A stretch of 37,451 nt of DNA from Janibacter anophelis NBRC 107843 (GTDB lineage Bacteria; Actinomycetota; Actinomycetes; Actinomycetales; Dermatophilaceae). Positions 13,414-20,005 of this stretch are shown here, piece after piece. The notes below the pieces were generated by a model. The model did no database searches. It saw only the letters and a list, made by a program, of their open reading frames with translations, and was not told where the DNA came from. Position numbers and translations under genes: made by a program. How positions within the stretch are numbered: the stretch's first letter is position 1; each line of letters begins with the position of its first letter. The stretch lies in assembly GCF_001570945.1 (NCBI RefSeq), contig NZ_BCSQ01000032.1, forward strand, positions 1-37,451. Reading direction: 5' to 3'.

Positions 13414-14142
13414 CTAGGCGACGGCCTCGAGGGCGAAGAAGAGGAACCCGATAAAACGGGTGGGGTCGGATTCGCTCGGCGGCAGCAGCTCAGGAGGCGT
13501 ATCGGGCGACACCGGCGGCTCGCTGATCGCCAAGATCCTAAAGCCTGCGGCGGTGAACGACTCCGACATCGCGCTCAGCGACCGATACCAGATCGTTAGT
13601 GTCGCGGAGACGCCGTCGAAGTCGTACTCCTCCTCGTTCGGCACGGTCGCGAAGTAGTTCACCTCCGGGTACATCACCGGCGGGATGACCGGGTGGTTGA
13701 CCACCACGACCAGCCGACCGCCGAGCTTCAGCACCCGGCGTAGCTCCAGCAGCGGCCGCGACCAGTCCTCGAGGTAGTGCAGCACGAGCACGGCCAACGC
13801 GTCGTCGAACGACTCCTCGTCGTACGGAAGCGACTGGGTCAGGTCGGCCACCTGCAGGTCGACCTCGTCTCCGAGCCGCTCCCGGGCGAGTCGGATCATC
13901 GCCGTGCTCGCGTCGAACCCGGCCACCCTCGCGCCCCGCTCCTTCAGGTCGGCGAGGAGCGGCCCGGACCCGCAGCCAGCGTCTAAGATCCGACGCCCGG
14001 CGACGTCACCGAGCAGGTCCAGGACCGCCGGCCGGGCGTACCACCTGTTGAACAGGCCGTTCTCGTTCGCCCTCGCGTACGCGTCGGCGAAGGCGTCGTA
14101 GTGGTCCGCTTGCTGCTCGGCAGTCCGCGTTTCGGAGGTCAT
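13414..14142 (-). CDS. Class I SAM-dependent methyltransferase
   Basis: A 242-residue protein with a Rossmann-type methyltransferase fold. Motif I is RILDAGCGSGPLL (residues 51-63), the acidic residue binding the SAM ribose is Asp77 in VAGFDAS, DDALAVLVLHYLEDW is the motif around beta-4, and RVLKLGGRLVVVVNHP is the post-motif region. It resembles UbiE/Methyltransf_11-type small-molecule methylases; the acceptor cannot be named. The ATG at 14142 precedes MTSETRTAEQQADHYDAFADAYA, the usual start of this subfamily, so the upstream extension of the frame is left out. It stands alone, convergent with the DinB gene. Confidence 0.85.
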   Translation of the reverse strand: MTSETRTAEQQADHYDAFADAYARANENGLFNRWYARPAVLDLLGDVAGRRILDAGCGSGPLLADLKERGARVAGFDASTAMIRLARERLGDEVDLQVADLTQSLPYDEESFDDALAVLVLHYLEDWSRPLLELRRVLKLGGRLVVVVNHPVIPPVMYPEVNYFATVPNEEEYDFDGVSATLTIWYRSLSAMSESFTAAGFRILAISEPPVSPDTPPELLPPSESDPTRFIGFLFFALEAVA

Positions 14143-14249
14143 GGCACGCCAGTGTGCCAGTACGGATGGCGCGGTCGGCGTGGACGAGCCGTTCCTACAC
14201 ATCGCCCCAACGACCGGGCCTGCCGTGTTGAGAGCGGATCGACCGATCG

Positions 14250-14284
14250 AATACGCCCGGGCTTGATACGCAGGCTGTCCAGTA
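14250..14284 (+). repeat. 35-bp direct repeat, left copy
   Basis: It begins AATACGCCCG and ends CTGTCCAGTA, with CTTGATACGCAG in the middle. It matches 15228-15262 at 32 of 35 positions. The inverse of its first seven bases, GCGTATT, follows at 14295-14301. It precedes the remnant of a third recombinase module and the nucleotidyltransferase gene. Confidence 0.75.
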
Positions 14285-14332
14285 TTAGTAGCTTGCGTAT
14301 TGCATCAGAGGGCGCGATCGTCGATACCTGAT

Positions 14333-14404
14333 GTGGTGCTGCGCGCCCTAGAAGCCGCCGAACTGTGGGCCCGTTACGCAGGCCGCGCAATCAGATCGCG
14401 CTGA
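14333..14404 (+). pseudogene. C-terminal remnant of a third zinc/pseudo-recombinase gene
   Basis: In frame to TGA 14402-14404 the DNA reads VVLRALEAAELWARYAGRAIRSR. The end of the intact module 2 protein reads KAAEPWARYAGRSIKSP. WARYAGR is identical and the stop lies at the equivalent position. Nothing of the rest of the gene, or of the other two genes, is present upstream; instead a spacer-like motif (TTAGT plus TGCGTATTGCATC) stands only 27 bp before it. This looks like an internally deleted module. Confidence 0.65.
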
Positions 14405-14431
14405 CGTCGAAGCGCCGCTGCCGATGGGCGG

Positions 14432-15157
14432 ATGTCCGAGAATGGCTGCATGGTCGACTTTCGGGCTCGAGCCCAACGCTTCGTCGAGGAACGCTTTCCG
14501 ATCGCCGAGGCCTCGTTCCTCGGCGGCAGTGCCGCGACTGGCCGCGCTACGGAGAGTTCCGATCTCGACATCTTGGTCGTCCTTCCAGAGCAGTGGAAAG
14601 CAGATTCGTTCGTCGAGACCACGGATTACGAAGGCCAGTTGGTCGAGGTCTTCGTCTACGGCCGCGATGCGCTACAGAGCTGGCTCATCAAGGGACGCGA
14701 AGGACGTCGACCTGTGCTCGACAAGTTGATCGGCGAAGGGATTGCACTCACCGGTGGACGAGCCGCTCGTGACCTGATCGACGGTTCTCGTCGGGTGCTC
14801 GATCACGGCCCGGCGGATCCGGACCCCGCGGAACTTGGCGTTCGGGCGTACAGCTTGTCCGCCGTGCTAGACGACTTGGTGGACGTCGCCGATCCCGGTG
14901 AACGCTTCACGCTCAAGGCAACGGTTTGGCGGGAAGCGGCCGAACTCGCCTTGTTGATTCGCAGACGGTGGCTCGGAACCGGCAAGTGGTTATTTCGCGA
15001 GCTATTGGTCGGGCCGGATGAGTTCGGCCTGGTGGCCTGGGCAGCGGGCAGCCACGATACGGATGACCTTCTGAAGGCTGGCCGGGCTGTCCTCGATGCG
15101 GCCGGTGGGCGCGTGCAAGCTGGCTTCCTTCGCGGAGTTCGTCCTCCCGGCCTATGA
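14432..15157 (+). CDS. Pol-beta-type nucleotidyltransferase, 3' end frameshifted
   Basis: A 241-residue product. The N-terminus holds the nucleotidyltransferase signature: GGSAATGRATESSDLDILVV with Gly31-Gly32-Ser33 and Asp44-x-Asp46, plus a third acidic residue in VEVFVYG (Glu72). A helical C-terminal domain follows. This is the minimal-NTase fold seen in antibiotic adenylyltransferases and in toxin/antitoxin NTases; the substrate is unknown. The last residues (AGFLRGVRPPGL) look wrong. From 15120 a different frame reads LASFAEFVLPAYDRYC, a convincing C-terminus, so one extra base near 15116-15121 has probably shifted the frame. The start could be ATG 14432 or 14450. The gene is bracketed by 35-bp direct repeats. 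Confidence 0.7.
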   Translation: MSENGCMVDFRARAQRFVEERFPIAEASFLGGSAATGRATESSDLDILVVLPEQWKADSFVETTDYEGQLVEVFVYGRDALQSWLIKGREGRRPVLDKLIGEGIALTGGRAARDLIDGSRRVLDHGPADPDPAELGVRAYSLSAVLDDLVDVADPGERFTLKATVWREAAELALLIRRRWLGTGKWLFRELLVGPDEFGLVAWAAGSHDTDDLLKAGRAVLDAAGGRVQAGFLRGVRPPGL

Positions 15158-15227
15158 CCGCTACTGCGGCCCTGCGGGTGTACGCAGCCCGCGCGCTCAT
15201 GCCGCGAATCGGACGTTGTCTGCCCTC

Positions 15228-15262
15228 AATACGCCCGAACTTGATACGCAGCCTGTCCAGTA
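15228..15262 (+). repeat. 35-bp direct repeat, right copy
   Basis: Second copy of the 14250-14284 repeat, differing at three positions (GG to AA, and G to C). It lies 70 bp after the annotated stop of the nucleotidyltransferase. The shifted reading frame of that gene stays open into this repeat and stops at TAG 15261-15263. Confidence 0.75.
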
Positions 15263-15315
15263 GCCGTTGAGGGGACGGGAGCGAGCGCCACCTGTCCACT
15301 CCCCGTGTTCGCTCC

Positions 15316-15696
15316 TCAGGACGATCGGATGACACGCAGCAGTTCCTCGCCGGAGCGCACCAGCACGGCGTCCTCGTCGAGTCCCTCCGGCAGGTGGGCG
15401 CGCTGTCCCTCGTGCGTGATGCAGGTGGGACAGCCCACCGGGATGATGACCCAGTCGGCGTCGACCGCGCCGCGCACCAACGCGTCCCACAGCTGCGTCC
15501 CGCCGATGTGCGTCGCCATGACGCCATCGCTCGAGGTGTAGATCTCCCCGATCCCGTCGTCGCACCGCACGCTCAGGAAACCCGTCTCGGGGTCCTCGTG
15601 CTCGATGTGCGACGCCAGCGCCCGACGCATGGTGTCCACACCTCCCGGGCGGGCATCGCCGTCGAGGAAGCCCTGGAGGAACACGTCGAAGGACAT
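15316..15696 (-). CDS. Unknown 126-residue protein
   Basis: I do not recognise a named family. MSFDVFLQGFLDGDA is an opening I associate with small uncharacterised cytoplasmic proteins. The rest alternates short strands and helices (IEHEDPETGFLSVRCDDGIGEIYTSSDG, WDALVRGAVDADWVIIPVGCPTCITHEGQ) and contains a CPTC pair at about residues 89-92, which might bind metal or be redox active. There is no signal peptide or membrane segment. ATG 15696 lies one base after the stop of the upstream VOC gene (TGA-C-ATG), so it is very likely the third gene of that operon. The 150 bp downstream hold only the right 35-bp repeat. Confidence 0.6.
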   Translation of the reverse strand: MSFDVFLQGFLDGDARPGGVDTMRRALASHIEHEDPETGFLSVRCDDGIGEIYTSSDGVMATHIGGTQLWDALVRGAVDADWVIIPVGCPTCITHEGQRAHLPEGLDEDAVLVRSGEELLRVIRSS

Positions 15697-15697
15697 G

Positions 15698-16102
15698 TCA
15701 GCCCACGTCGTTCAGACGGGATCGCTTCGCCACGAGCTCTACGAGGGTCCCGTCCGGGTCACGGACGACGGCATTGCGGTTGTCATTGCCGGTGTCATGC
15801 GGCTCGGTCACCCCAGGCACTCCGCGGTCCGTGAGCTCCCCGTAGATGACATCGAGGTCGTCCACCCAGAAGACGAGACTCATCGCCGCAGCACCGACCT
15901 GTACGTCCATCCCGTGCACCCGGCGGGCCGCCTCCGCACTGCTCAGGGCCAGGACGAACCCGCCAGCCGACAGCTCGACATGCTCCGGCACACCTGTCGT
16001 CGGCGTCCTGAAGGTCTCGCTGAGTCCGAGGTCGCCGGCGTAGAAGGCCAACGCCCTGGTGACGTCGTGGGTGAAGACGTTGACCAGGCCGGAGGTGATC
16101 AT
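15698..16102 (-). CDS. VOC-family (glyoxalase-fold) protein
   Basis: A 134-residue single-module VOC protein: LVNVFTHDVTRALAFYAGDLGLSETFR is the first beta-alpha-beta-beta-beta unit with the usual AL-x-FY-x-x-LGL signature, and AVVRDPDGTLVELV is the conserved end of the second with its metal-site Glu. Members bind a divalent metal and include glyoxalases, dioxygenases and resistance proteins; this one cannot be assigned a substrate. The ATG at 16102 overlaps the stop of the upstream pterin dehydratase fusion by four bases (ATGA) and the gene is followed at one base by the unknown protein, so all three are co-translated. Confidence 0.85.
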   Translation of the reverse strand: MITSGLVNVFTHDVTRALAFYAGDLGLSETFRTPTTGVPEHVELSAGGFVLALSSAEAARRVHGMDVQVGAAAMSLVFWVDDLDVIYGELTDRGVPGVTEPHDTGNDNRNAVVRDPDGTLVELVAKRSRLNDVG

Positions 16103-16818
16103 GACCGCTCCCCCGTGCTCGAACCGGCGGAGACGTCGGCGCAGATGACGCCCCGGTTGCCGTCCTGGTCGGCGATGACCGTCAGTCCCGGCGCATTGCT
16201 GTCGTCGACCACCGTGCCACCGGCGGCGACCGCCGCAGCGACCCGCTGCTCGACCACCTCGGGCGCCACGTAGACCTCGACGTGGAAGGGGGTGGATCCC
16301 CCTTCGCCTGCAACGTCGAACCAGAGATTGGGTACCCGTGCCGTCGCATGACGGACCTCGTCCCCCGGTGTCCCCCGGCCCTGCGCGTCCGGGTCGCCGG
16401 TGAGCAGCGCCGCCCACACCGGGGCGATCCGCGCGGAGTCGGCCGTGTCGAGACCCAGCTCGATCTCGGTCACCGCTGCAGGGTCGGCCCTGATGCCGTG
16501 CTGGGCAGCGATCTCGGTGATCCGACGGGCCAGGTCGACGTCCTGCTGGGTCACCCACGCGACGACGTGCTCCGTGCCGTCGTCATCCCGGTAGACCGTA
16601 TCGTCGGTCACCATCTCGAGGTCGACGCACCCGTGGCTCATCGCCACACGTGGGTGATGGCCGATTTCGTCGCCCGCATCCCCCACCGCGGCGACGAAAC
16701 GCACACCCGCTCCGAAATCCGTCACCACGTACCGGGCATGGAGCCTCTGCGCCAGCTTGCGCCAGTCGGCCAGCCCGGCGGCGGCGATCTGATCCCCCAT
16801 CAGCATGTCCATGGTCAT
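16099..16818 (-). CDS. Pterin-4a-carbinolamine dehydratase / VOC fusion
   Basis: A 239-residue two-domain protein. Residues 1-105 are a pterin-4a-carbinolamine dehydratase (PCD/DCoH) domain. DEIGHHPRVAMSHGCVDLEMVT carries the E/D-x-x-x-H-H-P signature, and VVAWVTQQDVDLARRITEIA is its final helix. The remainder is a VOC-like domain (TARVPNLWFDVAG, VEVYVAPEVVEQRVAAAVAAGGTVVDD, LTVIADQDGNRGVICAD). PCD domains dehydrate 4a-hydroxy-tetrahydropterin formed by aromatic amino-acid hydroxylases; no such hydroxylase is visible nearby, so the role of the fusion is open. The first ATG is 16818; ATG 16812 is also likely, because TAGCGT (16821-16826, minus strand) would then sit eight bases upstream as in other leaderless genes here. 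Confidence 0.8.
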   Translation of the reverse strand: MTMDMLMGDQIAAAGLADWRKLAQRLHARYVVTDFGAGVRFVAAVGDAGDEIGHHPRVAMSHGCVDLEMVTDDTVYRDDDGTEHVVAWVTQQDVDLARRITEIAAQHGIRADPAAVTEIELGLDTADSARIAPVWAALLTGDPDAQGRGTPGDEVRHATARVPNLWFDVAGEGGSTPFHVEVYVAPEVVEQRVAAAVAAGGTVVDDSNAPGLTVIADQDGNRGVICADVSAGSSTGERS

Positions 16819-16859
16819 CGACGCTAGCGGCGATACCTGCTCCCACGGGGCGTCGGACG

Positions 16860-17903
16860 TCAGGCACTCTGTGCCCCGAGCTCGTGCCGGATGCGGCGCA
16901 GGTCCTCCATGAGCGAGCCGACGAGGATCCAGCGCATGCCATGCGGGGCACTGACGTCGAGTGGCGCCGTGAGCGCGGGCGCGGTGTCCTCGAGGTGCTC
17001 GTACCCGAACGACGGGACGGCGAGCTGCAGGCGCAGTCGCAGGTCGTGGGCGGCGCGCAGCAGCTCCTCGGCGATGCCCGCGACGACGGGCTCCTCGCGC
17101 ACCTCGTCGTCGTAGTGGTCGATGTAGGCACGGGTCATCCCCCGGATGTGGCTGCCGACCTTGGTCAGCAGGTCGAGGGTCTCGCGCATCGCCGTCAGCT
17201 CGTCCCGGTAGCGGCGGGCGCGCGGATTGAGGTGGAGCGCGTCGTCCGCGTCCTCCAGCGCCTCGAGCGCGTCGTCATGCCATCCGTGCAGGCGCCGGGC
17301 ATCTGCGAGCAGCAGCAGCCGGCCGGGGCGGGTCTTGCGCGAGACCAGCGCATCAGCCAGACGCTCCAGGGCCTGGGCGGTCTCCTCCCCCAGCACGGCC
17401 ATCGCCGTACGGGCGGGATCGAGCCGCACCGGTGGCACGAGGAGCAGGTGGACGACGATGCCGATGACGGCGCCGATCCCCGTCTCGATGACCCGGAAGA
17501 AGGCGTAGTCCGGGGTGGAGGCCCCCAGGGCGAGGACGAGCAGCGCGCTGATCGCGATCTGGTTGGCCGAGCCCGTCGTCAGCCGCAGCGCCCACGACAG
17601 GACGAGCGCCGCCGTGACCGCGACGAGGACCACCCAGGACGCGTCACCGAAGGCCATGCCCAGCAAGGTCGCGAGCACCACCCCGGCCACGACGCCGGCG
17701 CTGCGCTCGACCCCCTTCGTCAGGGACTGGTTGAGGCTCGGCTGCACGACGAGCATCGCCGCGATCGCGGCGAAGACGGGCGGCGGCCCGTCGGGGATCA
17801 GCAGGTCGGAGACGACCCAGGCGAGGATCGTCGCGAGGGCCGTCTTGACCATCTGGAGCAACGGGTCGCGCTTGGCCGCGCGCACGGCTCCGGTCAGTGC
17901 CAT
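16860..17903 (-). CDS. FUSC-family membrane protein (aromatic acid exporter-like)
   Basis: A 347-residue inner-membrane protein. Five or six hydrophobic segments lie between residues 18 and 160 (TALATILAWVVSDLLI, VFAAIAAMLVVQPSL, AGVVAGVVLATLLGMAFG, WVVLVAVTAALVLSWAL, IAISALLVLALGAS, IGAVIGIVVHLLLVPP), containing the family pattern MLVVQPSLNQSLTKGVERSAG. A long cytoplasmic helical half follows. FUSC/ArAE proteins export aromatic carboxylates or other small compounds; a specific substrate is not evident. The ATG at 17903 follows a -10 box at six bases on the minus strand and is divergent from the VOC gene at 17952. Confidence 0.85.
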   Translation of the reverse strand: MALTGAVRAAKRDPLLQMVKTALATILAWVVSDLLIPDGPPPVFAAIAAMLVVQPSLNQSLTKGVERSAGVVAGVVLATLLGMAFGDASWVVLVAVTAALVLSWALRLTTGSANQIAISALLVLALGASTPDYAFFRVIETGIGAVIGIVVHLLLVPPVRLDPARTAMAVLGEETAQALERLADALVSRKTRPGRLLLLADARRLHGWHDDALEALEDADDALHLNPRARRYRDELTAMRETLDLLTKVGSHIRGMTRAYIDHYDDEVREEPVVAGIAEELLRAAHDLRLRLQLAVPSFGYEHLEDTAPALTAPLDVSAPHGMRWILVGSLMEDLRRIRHELGAQSA

Positions 17904-17909
17904 GGGTCC

Positions 17910-17945
17910 AACCTAGGGCGAGATGGTCCGCGCGGCCGATAGCGT
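17910..17945. promoter_or_regulatory. Divergent leaderless promoter pair (FUSC / VOC)
   Basis: On the minus strand TAGGTT (17915-17910) ends six bases before the FUSC ATG (17903). On the plus strand TAGCGT (17940-17945) ends six bases before the VOC ATG (17952). Only 48 bp separate the two starts, so the two -35 regions overlap. Confidence 0.55.
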
Positions 17946-17951
17946 GGCGGC

Positions 17952-18575
17952 ATGAGTGCGTCGATCAGCGCAGTGTCCGTGGCGGCCGACGACATCGAGT
18001 CAGCCCACGCGTTCTACACCGCACTGGGTCTCTCCGACCGGGTGCGGGTGAACGCCGCCGACGCACCCTCCGAGGGCTTCCGCGGGTTCACCCTCTCTCC
18101 CCTCGTGGCCGACCCGCGGCAGGTCGACGCCTTCCTCGAAACGGCCGCCCGGGCCGGCGGCCGCACCATCAAGCCAGGCCGCAAGAGCCTGTGGGGCTAC
18201 GGCGGCTCCGTGCAGGCCCCGGACGGGTCGGTGTGGACGGTCGCCTCCTCGAGCAAGAAGCCGACGCACGATGCCGCTCCCCCGCTCGAGTACGACTCGC
18301 TCGTCCTGCTGCTCGGGGTCGACGACGTCAAGACGTCCAAGCAGTTCTACGTCGAGCAGGGCCTGCCGGTCGGCAAGAGCTTCGGCGGCAAGTACGTCGA
18401 GTTCGAGCTGGCGTCCTCGTCGATCCAGCTCGCGCTCAACCCGCGCAAGGCCACGGCCAAGAACGCTGGTGTCGACACGACCGGCAGCGGGTCGCACCGG
18501 CTGACGATCATCGGTGGCCTGGGCGAAGTCGTGGACCCCGATGGTTTCGTGTGGCGGGGCGACACGGCCTCCTGA
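17952..18575 (+). CDS. VOC-family protein with two glyoxalase-like units
   Basis: A 207-residue protein made of two VOC units. The first, SISAVSVAADDIESAHAFYTALGLSDRVRV through YGGSVQAPDGSVWTVAS, is complete. The second starts at about residue 115 (LVLLLGVDDVKTSKQFYVEQGLPVGKSFGGKYVEFEL) and ends GLGEVVDPDGFVWRG. The usual metal ligands (His in the first strand, Glu in D-P-x-G-x-x-x-E) are not present in the standard positions, so it may not bind metal. The function is unknown; many such proteins are called glyoxalases without evidence. It is transcribed from a leaderless promoter divergent from the FUSC transporter. Confidence 0.8.
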   Translation: MSASISAVSVAADDIESAHAFYTALGLSDRVRVNAADAPSEGFRGFTLSPLVADPRQVDAFLETAARAGGRTIKPGRKSLWGYGGSVQAPDGSVWTVASSSKKPTHDAAPPLEYDSLVLLLGVDDVKTSKQFYVEQGLPVGKSFGGKYVEFELASSSIQLALNPRKATAKNAGVDTTGSGSHRLTIIGGLGEVVDPDGFVWRGDTAS

Positions 18576-18596
18576 CCCCTCCGGCCGGGCGTGGCC

Positions 18597-18602
18597 TACG
18601 TT
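18597..18602 (+). promoter_or_regulatory. -10 box (TACGTT) of a leaderless panE gene
   Basis: TACGTT is followed by six bases and GTG 18609. This spacing decides between the two possible GTG codons (18591 and 18609) in favour of the second. Confidence 0.5.
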
Positions 18603-18608
18603 GGGCGC

Positions 18609-19517
18609 GTGAGCACGCAGAGGATCGAGTCGGTGGCCGTCGTGGGTGCGGGCGCCATGGGCGCCATGTACGCAGCGCACTTCGTCGAAGGGGGTCTGCG
18701 CACCGTCGTCGTCGCGTCCGGTGAGCGGGCGGAGCGGTTGCGCACCCATGGCCTGACGGTCAACGGCACTCCCCTGGCGGCCGACGTCGCCGACCCGGCC
18801 CGTGACGAGCTGCCGCCGGTCGACCTCGCGGTCATCGCCGTCAAGCACCACGACCTGGCCGGTGCGCTCGAGGACCTCGCCCCCTTCGTCGGTCCCGACA
18901 CGACGTACGTCTCCGTGCTCAACGGGCTCGTCAGCGAGGAGGCCGTCGCCGAGCGCTTCGGCAGCGACGGGGTGCTGCTGTGCATCGCCCTCGGCATGGC
19001 CGCCGGGCGCGAGGGCCGCGAGATCACCTACCTCTCCCCCGGTCGACTCGTCATCGGCACCGCGGACGGCCTGGCCGACGCTGCGCGGGTCACCGCCGTC
19101 GGCGACGCCCTCGACCGGGCCGGCCTGGAGTGGGATGCGCCGCAGGACATGCAGCACGAGATGTGGTGGAAGTTCATGGTCAACACGGCCATCAACCAGG
19201 CCTCCGCCGTGCTCCGGGCGCCGTACGCCGACTTCACCGTCGACGGTCCGGCGCGATCGCTCATGCTGGCCCTGCTCGACGAGGTCGTCGCCGTCTCCGG
19301 GCCCGCAGGCACGCCCCTCGGCGACGCCGATCGCGAGCGCTGGGACGAGGTGCTCCGCTCCCTGCCGGGCGACGGCCGCACCTCGATGCTCCAGGACGTG
19401 CTCGCCGGTCGGCCGACGGAGGTCGACCTCTTCGCCGGTCGCGTCGTCGCCCTCGGCCGGGAGCACGGGATCCCCACCCCGTACAACCAGACGATCGCCT
19501 GGATCCTCGGGCGGTGA
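18609..19517 (+). CDS. panE: 2-dehydropantoate 2-reductase (ketopantoate reductase)
   Basis: A 302-residue protein. The N-terminal Rossmann domain opens with VAVVGAGAMGAMYAAHF (GxGxxG for NADPH), and LAVIAVKHHDL is the strand carrying the conserved Lys. The C-terminal helical domain contains WWKFMVNTAINQASAVL with the catalytic Lys and the conserved Asn. The enzyme reduces 2-dehydropantoate to pantoate in pantothenate and coenzyme A synthesis, using NADPH, in the cytoplasm. GTG 18609 is preferred over GTG 18591 because a -10 box ends six bases before it. Its stop overlaps the GTG of arfB (GTGA), so the two are translationally coupled. Some family members act on other 2-keto acids. Confidence 0.88.
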   Translation: MSTQRIESVAVVGAGAMGAMYAAHFVEGGLRTVVVASGERAERLRTHGLTVNGTPLAADVADPARDELPPVDLAVIAVKHHDLAGALEDLAPFVGPDTTYVSVLNGLVSEEAVAERFGSDGVLLCIALGMAAGREGREITYLSPGRLVIGTADGLADAARVTAVGDALDRAGLEWDAPQDMQHEMWWKFMVNTAINQASAVLRAPYADFTVDGPARSLMLALLDEVVAVSGPAGTPLGDADRERWDEVLRSLPGDGRTSMLQDVLAGRPTEVDLFAGRVVALGREHGIPTPYNQTIAWILGR

Positions 19518-19960
19518 CCGGACTGCGCGTCCCGCCGGGGCCGGGCCTGCCCGACGGGCTGCTCGTCCCGGAGGGCGAGCTGGTCGAGCAGTTCAGCCGG
19601 TCCAGCGGCCCCGGTGGACAGGGGGTCAACACGACCGACTCGCGGGTGCAGCTCTCCCTCGACCTCGCGACGACGAGCGCCCTCACCGACCGCCAGCGCC
19701 AGCGCGCCCTCGACCGCCTGTCCACCCGCCTGGTCGGCACCGTGCTCACCGTGGATGCCTCGGAGCAGCGCTCCCAGCACCGCAACCGCACGATCGCCCG
19801 GGAGCGGATCGCCTCCCTGCTGCGCGAGGCGCTGGCTCCTCCTCCCCCTTCGCGTCGCCCGACGAAGCGCACCCGCGGCGCCCAACGCCGCCGCCTCGAG
19901 GCCAAGTCGAGGAGGGCGCAGATCAAGCGCGGCCGGGGCCGCCCGCGAGCCGACGACTGA
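19514..19960 (+). CDS. arfB: Alternative ribosome-rescue factor ArfB (peptidyl-tRNA hydrolase, GGQ)
   Basis: A 148-residue protein with a release-factor catalytic domain and no stop-codon-recognition domain. FSRSSGPGGQGVNTTDSRVQLSLDL holds the GGQ motif at about residues 35-37 with its usual flanks. The C-terminal tail is strongly basic (RRPTKRTRGAQRRRLEAKSRRAQIKRGRGRP), as needed to enter the empty mRNA channel of stalled ribosomes. It hydrolyses peptidyl-tRNA on non-stop complexes. The start is GTG 19514, overlapping the panE stop by four bases; longer upstream versions of the frame are antisense or shadow reading of panE. Confidence 0.9.
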   Translation: MTGLRVPPGPGLPDGLLVPEGELVEQFSRSSGPGGQGVNTTDSRVQLSLDLATTSALTDRQRQRALDRLSTRLVGTVLTVDASEQRSQHRNRTIARERIASLLREALAPPPPSRRPTKRTRGAQRRRLEAKSRRAQIKRGRGRPRADD

Positions 19961-20005
19961 CCTCTCCGGTTGTGGCGGACCTCCATCCGTGGTGGTCTGG
20001 ATCAC

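Noticed and set aside
14143-14249. A further small gene between the methyltransferase and the left 35-bp repeat
   Set aside because: Open frames here are short and without coding character; the stretch most likely holds the methyltransferase promoter.
14250-15262. An integron cassette with attC sites
   Set aside because: The repeats are direct, lack the R-box/L-box imperfect-palindrome structure with long folding arms, and the recombinases lack the extra helix region expected of an integron integrase as far as I can see.
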